From Symbiodinium microadriaticum (Eukaryota > Sar > Dinophyceae > Suessiales > Symbiodiniaceae): a stretch of DNA of 64,000 nucleotides. Below are positions 40,863 through 49,500 of this stretch, in pieces. The notes under the pieces were generated by a model. The model saw only the letters and a list, made by a program, of their open reading frames with translations. It did not search any database and was not told the DNA's origin. Positions within the stretch are counted from its first letter, which is position 1, and the number at the start of each line of letters is the position of its first letter. The stretch covers positions 125,594-189,593 of the forward strand of contig LSRX01000078.1 of NCBI GenBank assembly GCA_001939145.1, in the 5' to 3' direction. The translations under genes and the position numbers were made by a program.

Positions 40863-41095
40863 CTACTCCTACTCCTACTCCTACTCCTACTCCTACTGCT
40901 ACTGCTACTGCGAAACAGTTCCGCGAAAAAAGCTTCTCCCCACCCATTTTCGAGTTTTTGCCGAAAGCCCTCCGAAATCCCAAGGTCGAGTTCGCAAAGT
41001 CCAGAAGTAGGTTTTGNTCCTACTCCTACTCCTACTCCTACTCCTACTGCTACTGCTACTGCTACTGCTACTGCTACTGCTACCGCTGCTATCCA
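40783..41095. repeat. CTA/CGA/CTC microsatellite pair split by a unique unit
   Basis: (CTA)n and (CGA)n, then (CTCCTA)n, at 40783-40912; (CTCCTA)n then (CTGCTA)n at 41018-41090. A 93-bp unit and one N (41017) lie between the runs. The N is probably an assembly join. Confidence 0.9.
40924..41016 (+). repeat. 93-bp dispersed repeat, copy 1 (interrupted)
   Basis: Starts CGAAAAAAGCTTCTCCCC and ends AGAAGTAGGTTTTG. It matches 41571-41663 with a few changes. Its continuation, present after copy 2, is found here only at 41325-41361, beyond microsatellite and tandem sequence. Confidence 0.9.
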
Positions 41096-41129
41096 CCCCC
41101 CCCTACCAACTATGCTTGCTCTATCCGGG

Positions 41130-41315
41130 CTGGGCAGTGGCAGCTTCTAGGCTTCCCAACTGCGACAGCTGCAAAGAGTGCAGGGGCTCAGGCTCCCTAT
41201 CTGTGACAACTGTAAAAGTTGCAGAGGCTCACTTTCCTTAATTGTCGCAGCCGGTGAAGTTGCAGAGGCTCAGGCCCAAAATCTGCGACAGCAGCTAGAG
41301 TTGCAAATCCGACTG
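41130..41315. repeat. Degenerate tandem repeat GCGACAGCTGCAAAG/GTTGCAGAGGCTCA
   Basis: About three imperfect units of ~55 bp sharing TGCGACA(G/A)CTG and GTTGCAGAGGCTCA. Confidence 0.7.
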
Positions 41316-41570
41316 GGGAAGAAACTGGTGGTCGGATAGTGCGAAATCGCTGTAAATACGGTGCAAAACGCAGAAGGTTTTAACACTCCTGATTTTTAAG
41401 CCTGAAGCGCAACATCTTAAACATCAAAAGCAAAGATGGCAGCCGTATGTGGGAGGGGCTCGCCAACACCTTAAAGCCCAGATCTCGGCGTAGGAGGGTT
41501 TGCTGTCGAAGTGGTGCGTGGTGTGCGAGCGCTAGGGTGTGGAGATATTGCTCGCGGACTGCGGCATCTC

Positions 41571-41711
41571 CGAAAAAAGCTTCTCCCCACCCATATTCGG
41601 GTTTTTGCCGAAAGCCCTCCGAAATCCCAAGGTCGAGTTCGCAAAGTCCAGAAGTAGGTTTTGGTGGCAACATAAGGTGGTCCGATATCACGAAAGTACT
41701 GTAAATACCGA
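41571..41711 (+). repeat. Dispersed repeat, copy 2 (continuous)
   Basis: Uninterrupted version of the unit: the 93-bp part (41571-41663) is followed at 41675-41711 by GGTGGTCCGATATCACGAAA...CTGTAAATACCG, whose counterpart in copy 1 lies ~310 bp further on. Confidence 0.85.
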
Positions 41712-41840
41712 GTTAAACGGATATTTTTTCGGGGGGTCTGCGTAACACTGTCGTCATCATTCCCCCCAGTCACCGACTCCTCAGTCTCCCTTCAATAAGT
41801 TTCTATAGGGTTTCTATCTGGAAACTTATGGGTACTAGAA

Positions 41841-41936
41841 GGGTAGTTCTCTAAATTAGGGTCCCTTTTTAGGTCCCCAAGATAGTACGCTTATGAAAAG
41901 GGCCCGAAAAGGGACCCTAACTTAGAGAATTACCCA
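41841..41936. repeat. Foldback family B copy 4
   Basis: GGGTAGTTCTCTAAATTAGGGTCCC...GGGACCCTAACTTAGAGAATTACCC: nearly perfect arms of ~30 bp. Confidence 0.92.
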
Positions 41937-42154
41937 TGTACATATGACAAACAGCAAGTGTACGTATGTAACCAGATGTAATCTTTTTTTGGGGCAGAGG
42001 ACCTGCCGTGAGTGCAGTCCTCAATGATGGGAATAGGGATTCGGGGGTATGTCACAACCCTAAACCCCAAAACCCTAAACCCTGAACCGTTTGTAAAGTT
42101 TAAACGGGCTACGAGGCGATCTGGTCTTGTGAGTCATTCACGCCACTACCCTAA

Positions 42155-42252
42155 GGGTCCATGTACTCATGTAGTATATACATTGGCCTTCAAGTAGTCC
42201 CTATATAGGTACATTGGGGCCAAAGTATATACTATTTTGGTACATGGACCCT
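42155..42252. repeat. Foldback family J copy 2
   Basis: GGGTCCATGTACTCATGTAGTATATAC...GTATATACTATTTTGGTACATGGACCC, with a central CCCTATATAGG. Confidence 0.92.
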
Positions 42253-43293
42253 CCTCTACTCTCAGTTTCCGACCCGTGTGCAAGGTGTTTCGGGACCGAA
42301 AGGTTCGGGACTCAGAGCAGTGTTTTGGGAAGGAAAGCTTGTCGGGGCAAGTGTGCAGTGTGTGGCTCCAAAGGAGTGAGCTTCCATGTAAGTGAGGGAA
42401 GTAGACGCCAGACTGCTGGGTCACTAGCCAGATCGGAAATATGCAACTAAGGCAGGGGAGTTGTAGTGTTTGTTCGGGATCTGAGTCCGTCTTTATCTTG
42501 GGTGGAGGAGTTGCATTTCGGGTTCTGATTCTTTAGGGTTACGGCTTGGACGGTCGTATGTCTGGCTCATAGGGGATGACACAGATTTCAAAGGATTCCA
42601 TCGCGACTTTGAAGCGAACCAGGCTTGGGTCTTCGGGCTCCCATGGTTGAAAAATGCGCCTTATCGGGTTCAAGGGCCGCCGAAGAACTGCTACGACTAA
42701 GAGTGGGTAAAGGGGGCCGGAAGATTCTCAATCTTGCAGGGGGCCAAAGCAGTCCTGTTTGCCCCTTGCGAAAGCTTGAAAGGACCCTACAGAGGAACCT
42801 CGTAGAACAAATAAATTACAGCATCTGTTTAAAAAGAAGATTATAGTTAAACTCTGGCAGAACCCTTACGATAGACCTCATAGAGCCCAGAAGTGGACCC
42901 TTGAAAGGAACCTTCGGGACGCCCAAAAAATATGTGCAAGAACGGACGATGCAAGGATCCGATCACCAAAGCCAGCCGCTTGCAGCCGTCACTGGATTAT
43001 GAGGTTCCGGCCCGAGACCCTAAACCTAAACCCTAAACCCAAAACCCTAAACCCCTAAACCCTAAACCCTAGGCCCTAAACCCTAAACTGGGACCAACGG
43101 TTGAAGGTGTAGGCTCTAGGGCCCTGGGGTATAGAGTTTGGGGTCAAAGGCTTAGGGTGTATAAGCATAGGGTTTGCGATCAGGGGTGTAAGGTCTTTTG
43201 TCTAAAGTTTCGGATTTCAGGTATCCTGATGGGTATTTAGGGTATCGGGGTTCGGGGTCCTAAACCCTACACCCTACACCCCTAAACCCCTAA
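42253..43293. other. Unassigned sequence with a CCCTAAA block
   Basis: 42253-43010 is largely unique with no recognised gene. CCCTAAA words lie at 43018-43090 and 43262-43298, the latter being the Copia-3 target. Confidence 0.5.
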
Positions 43294-43298
43294 ACCCT

Positions 43299-43598
43299 TG
43301 TGAGTCTCGTGAGACTCACCTGGTAGCCTTGGCCCTGCCAAACCAATCTCTAACGCTGAAATGTAATCTAGAGACGGCCTCGTCTCTGAAATCAATGTAT
43401 GTCAGATTGGCCCCAATCCCACAAAGGTCTGACCCTGTCAGAAGAGCGCTCCGGCGCTGTTTTCCTTCTGCCTCCCAGACTCAGCTCTGGCGGTCCATGT
43501 GCTGCTCTGCAGCAACCTCGTTTCCCGCCCTCCCAGGACCCTCGAGCCTTGAAAGGCCACAGGTGAACATGTACTGGTCCTGAGCGACAGCTTTCACA
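43299..43598 (-). repeat. Copia-3 3' LTR (300 bp)
   Basis: Downstream LTR of the minus-strand element, identical to 52312-52611. The polyprotein stop codon (TGA, complement of 43594-43596) lies within its first bases, as part of the terminal TGTGA. The same terminal palindrome is at 43300-43319. Confidence 0.95.
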
Positions 43599-46500
43599 CT
43601 GCTCTAAAATTCTTTTGTACAAGTTCACCCTGATGGGGTACGCCTCGAGACTGTACAGAGTCCTGACCCTTGGGACTCAATCCTTGAGGCGAGGAGGAGG
43701 GCTGTGACAACCACTGAACTGCTTCCTTTCTTTGTGCCGTCTTATTCAGACCTTCGGTGGCATCGTAGAGCCGAAACCTGCCTTGCGCTAAGACTGTCCG
43801 CAACAACACTGGATCCATTGGCTTAGTTAGACTGTCGGCCACCTGAAGGGTGGTCGGAATCCAGCGGAACACGGAGTTTTCTGAGCAACGCTGCTTGATC
43901 AACAACACCTCCAATGTCGTACGGAACTCCTCGCAGGATGGCATGGCCAGTCTTGTGACCAGGTCATAGAGTGATTTACAGTCTGTTACCACGGTCGCTG
44001 TGCGAAGCTGCTTGAAACCGGCTGCTGGATCCTGCCACTTGAAGTGGGGTATGTGTATGACACCCCACAAAGCACGAATCCATCCCAGGATATCTACGGC
44101 CTTTGACATGGCATATGCCTCTGCTGACAGAGTGGATCTAACAACCCGAGGAATTCGCTTAGAGCTCCATGCCACGGGAGATACTGGAGCCTCTTGATTA
44201 CGATTTAAGTTCTCATCCGTCGCGCAAATCAGCGCGCCTTGATGGGAATTCAAATTCTTAGCTGAGGCAAATGAGGCGTCTCCGAATGACACGAAGGTGA
44301 CCTGAGACACCGGGATCGGCAAATATCGGATGCTCACGAAAGATGTTTCCTGAGCTTCACGAAGAACCTTGTTGGCCGACATTAGGGTCTGGATGGTCGG
44401 GCAGGATGTCTGACTTTGGATTTCCCCTAACTTAGCGGCCATGTCAGGTCTTGTGTGAGTAACGGCGTATTGAAGACTTCCGATCAGTCCTCGTAGCTTT
44501 GATTGCTCAACTTCATTTGCACGCATTTCGAGATTTTGTCTGCGGGGGCGACCGATGTCTATCGCCGGAATGCTCCTGACATAATCCCCTTGGCTGGCCT
44601 TGATTGATCCATCAGCATGTTGCTGTAGATGGATACCGGTGAAAGTGAAGCTATCAAACTTACGGCTACCGAAAGGTAAAGACTTCTGAAGCTCATCAAT
44701 TTTACCTTTAAACACTGAGTCACCTCCACCGACACCATCATCCACATGCATTCCCAGTATACCATGTAGAGTATTGTTCTTTTGAAGCAAAAAGACACAA
44801 GGCTCAAGAGGATGCCGAGTAAATCCTAGGGCCATCAGCTGCTTGCTCAACTCTTTGTAAAACAATAGAGGAGCATCCACGCGACCATAAGCATTGCCCA
44901 GGAGCTCACAAACTTCATCATCCTTTAAACCTAAAACTTGGCGAAGCTCTTTAGGGGGTTCCATGGCCAGGGGATTGTTTGCATCTGCTTTGCCCCGCAA
45001 GAAAGCGGTCTTGATGTCGAAGGAGCTCAACTGAAAGCGACGCGAGGCGATTGTCTGAAGAACAATGGATCGTCCTTCCTTGGACAACGTCGGAGCATCG
45101 CGGGACACTTCTGTCAACTTAGGGTCTTGGTATCCGAGGACTACCAGTCTTGCCTTGGCTCTCTGCTGTGTCTCGCCTTCCTCAGGGGCTTTCCAGGTGA
45201 GGATCCATCTACTTTTCAAGATTTGATCGGGATTCAACTTCCGACGGAGAATGCCCCGTATGGCAGATGTCTGAACCCAGCAATTTATTTCTTTCAGCTT
45301 AGCCTGCTCAAACAAGGCAACCTCTTTAGGAGACAAATGCTTTAAGCTGACTTCGGCACGGGTCCTCTTCATAGCTGCCGCTACGGTGACGAGTTGGCCG
45401 GGTGATTTTTCTCCCTGCCACCTCTTGACTTCCTTGGACTTAAGCTCTACCTCAAGACAGAAAGCTTGTTGAGAGGAAGGTTGTAGGGGTTCAAGAACAT
45501 ACGGGTAATTATCCTCGGCAAGAGGAGGACAGAAGGAGTCCTCACCGGCTTCAACCGTCGAAAACTGCACCAGCGCATCACCATCCTCATCAACTATTCC
45601 TGTTTCCTCGCACGACAAGAAAATCGGATTAGCGATCAAACCGTCATCAGATTCGGGAACTGGAACGTCTTGTGGATTTTCGATGGGTAGATGAGTGGCG
45701 TCAACCGCAGCTGGGCTGGATGGTGGAGCTGTCACAGGTGCAGACCCGAGCTCAACGCCATCGTTATCCTGACTAACCTGCGGTGTCAGCTCCTGCTCAG
45801 GTTGGATAATGTCATCGGCGGGCGGAGTAGGCTGGGAATTACCAGGGCCTACAATGTTCGGGGTGGGTTCCGGGACAATAGCTGGAGGAGGAGCGGACGA
45901 TCCTGCATCCGGCCCAGCTCTAAAATCATCAGAAGAAGAAGCTGCTGGCGCGGTGATGTCAAGAAATGTGCTTGCCCCGCCGGTGTTCTTCCATCCTTCT
46001 TGAAGGGTGGAATCGGTAAGGCTCTGCCATTCTCTCAACGATGCAGGACGAAGATTCTCGGGCGCACTCCTGATGATGGTCGTTCCGTGGGCCACCCATA
46101 CTATGGACTTACCTTCCGAGCATATGACCTTAGCTGGACCATGCCAACGGCCAGCCGCGAGGCGATTTGGCGAGGTCTTTTTGGTCCAGTATAACACCCA
46201 CATGCCTGGCGTGAAGGGTCCACGGAGCGGTGTGCTCCTTCGCAATGCAGCCCGTCGAATTGTCTGCGAATTATCTGCTTCCAGAAATGCTTTGCGAGCA
46301 ACACATCGGAGATGCAGTCTTTCGCGATGCCGCTCGGCTTCTAGCTCGGCACCTTCTGTCAATGCATGCGAGGTCAGATCCTCGTCCGACGTGTTGCTTC
46401 CAGGAATGCGCAACGCCTTGCCGAACACGATTTGTTCAGGGGAGTAGCCTTCGTGACGAGCTAAGGCGTTCTTGGCCATTATACAGTGCTGTAAGATGCG

Positions 46501-49500
46501 ATCGAAAGTCGCATCGTCAGATATGGGTTCGGCAGTATCCATGCGCTCCAGCATATCCTTTAGCACATCTCCGTGTCTCTCAAGACGTCCTCTCTGCCAT
46601 GCAGCAGCAGTCACGTGTGCCTGGATGCTTTGCCCTTGAAAGTATTCTAAAACCTCTTCGGATCTAAATTCTCCAGCAGGATCTAAATACACCCGTTTAG
46701 GGACCCCTGCCCAACTAAACCAAAAGTCATTCAGGGCTTTGATCGCATCCGAAGCATGCCTGGACATCGCTCGGCGTCCTTGTTGAAAACAACTCGCTTC
46801 GTCAATGGCATGGAGCACGTATACCCTATACCCAGACTTAGCCTTAAAGTAAAACCCATCTATTCCCAGAAGGTCATTAAACTCACGACTTTCGGGCAAT
46901 TTACTGGGCCTTTGATGAAGCGGCTGTGTCGATTCCACGCAGGCATCACACTGAAACTCACGAGCAGCTTCAATGATTCGTGGATCTGCTTTGGCGGCCT
47001 GAAGATGTCTTGCAAGGGTACTTGGGGAAGGATGGCCTAAATTGACATGTATACGACGAAGGGTAGCTTTCTCTTCAGGGCTTAGGTTCCGATACGCAGG
47101 TCCATGAAGTGGTACAGGCGGAGGAGCCCATCCTTCGAGGTTTGGCGATCTGGCTTCGGCAGGCGAAAGCGCGGGGGACTCACCGTCTCCAACAGGAGTC
47201 ACTTGCGCAAAAACAGTGATCAGGTGGCGAGCCGGTCGGATTCGAGCTCGCTTGCGGTCTGGACTCATCGTGGCTCGATCCTCTTGACCGATGCACTTAT
47301 ACACCACTTCACCTTGCCCTCCTACGGTTTCAGCGAAGCTCAACCGAATAGGAGCCACAGTTACAGCCAACGCTCCTAGAGGGTAGTGAAGACTCTTAGA
47401 ACCGCATCCTATGAACACTTGGAGTATCTTGTATTGCGGTAAAACCTGAATCAAGCGGGATACTACCTCATGTTGCGGGGGTGCTAGAGTCGGACTCGCA
47501 CGGGAGGTCACGGAAGCAGCTGCTTCAAAAATGCTCTTCCACTCGGAAGTGGGTAACACCTCTGGCACCTGCATGCTGGGTGGCTCGATCACTCGACGGC
47601 TAGGCTGACTTCTGAATTCAGCCTCTGGCAACTCATCTGCTGATCTCTTTTGCGGCCTATGGGAAAACTGAGGGCTAGGGGCTCCAACGGACGTTTTAAA
47701 CCGCTTCCGGGTTAGAGGCGGGTCTGAGGATTGGGCAACTAACACCTTAGTCTTATCTCCCTGAGTCAGCAGCTGCCGGGCCACATGTCGAGCAAAGCCT
47801 CCACAGTATGAGGCCACATATTGCGACACGGCTTGACCTCCGAGCTCCCGGAGTTTGCCAGCTACGGGTTGGTGATTCGGATGACCCTTACATTGCTTGT
47901 CTACCAAACTGCGAAGAAAATTTGGGCAAGTACTCACGATTGTTGTGGCTTTCTTGATAGGTCGCTTACTGACGGGTGTCTGAAGGCCAAAAGCACACAT
48001 GTCGACATTAATCTTTTGAGACTGTGAGACTATGGGACTTAGGGCAGGCTCTTTCAACATAGCTGATCCTACGGGTTGCTCCAGATGAAAATCGCGGCCA
48101 TGTCGCTTTTGCCACTCAAACAGCTTCGTACAGAGCAGAAGATGTACCGTTTCCTTTTGTCGCCCCTCTAACATCTTCTGATTATAGGTTGGGCTTCTCG
48201 AGGCATTAAAGTGTGACCATGATCCCCACAACCTACAATCAGGTGCGACCCAAATGTGGCGAGGTTGTGTTTTCTGCACTATATCCCACAAAAGTCGTTG
48301 TCCTTCTATGGTCGATAGATCACCCTGCTCCTTGGTGAATCGTTGTGCGTGACCTCCAAGGTCTCGAACACTCTGCGTCAGGCGGCTATCAGGAAAGGCG
48401 TACACTTCCAACAGGTCAAGTTGCGGGCCAGAGGGTTGCTGATACGCCAGGAGAGAGTCCTCAAAAGTTTCCCAAGAGATCTGTTGGGCTCGGGTAAACG
48501 CGTTCATGCATGCTTCAATGATTTGGGGCGCCTGGGCTGACAAAGCCGGGGCTTGCAGCAGATGACTCCCGTTCTCAAGCTCCTGACGCAGATCAGACTT
48601 GCAGCTGACTGACGTAGTCAGCTCGTCTGAAACAAGATTGGTCGTGGACTCATGCTCATGAAGCTGCTTCAAGGGAAAGCCTTGCGCACGCAACCACAGT
48701 TGATCTTCTGACGACAGTTTATAATGAGCTTTTGAAGCAAAACCCACGACAAGCATGCGGTTGCCGCTCCACGGCATCGTCGCATGCCACACATGCGGAT
48801 CAAGCAACAAATGATCTCTCAGGCACCGCAGAGTTCCTGACATTTTGTGACCTTTGCACATAACATCGACAGCTTTTTGATTTGGACCAGGGGTACCAGC
48901 TACCCATATCTCTCCACCAGACTGGGGCCTCATAATCGGGATGACTAAATTTGGAATGTCAAGACTATTATAACTGTCACGGTGGGGCTTGGCCTTCACA
49001 TTACAGGAAACCGATATGGAGGAGAAAGGATGATTCGGCTGGGTTTGAGTGACCACTTGTACCAGTACCTGAGTCAGCCACGGGTACTGTCTGGACACGC
49101 GAGTCACTCCGACAACTCCGCCATGAACAAACAGTCCAAAGGTCAGATAGGCAGAGGGTCGCTTCTGGTCATCAGTACTCATTATTGCAACACTCCTAGG
49201 GGTGCTTGATGAGCTTCGAAGTTCATGCCAGGGCACTTGGCGAAGAAACTGTCGCATCTCAGCAAGTGACGCTTTATTCTCAATCAAAGCCTGTGCACGT
49301 TGATCAATTTGCTCACCCTCAGGAACGTGATCCCTAGGCTTAGCGGGTTGCATCGTTGGGGAACTAGATGCCGTAAGACATGCTTTGATTTCATCCATGC
49401 ATGCGGTCACTTGCTCGAGGCAGACGACTGGCTCATGCTGAGCTGCTGTATGGCACTCAACATCTGATGCATCATCCCTTCCATCTGATTCATGCGGCTG

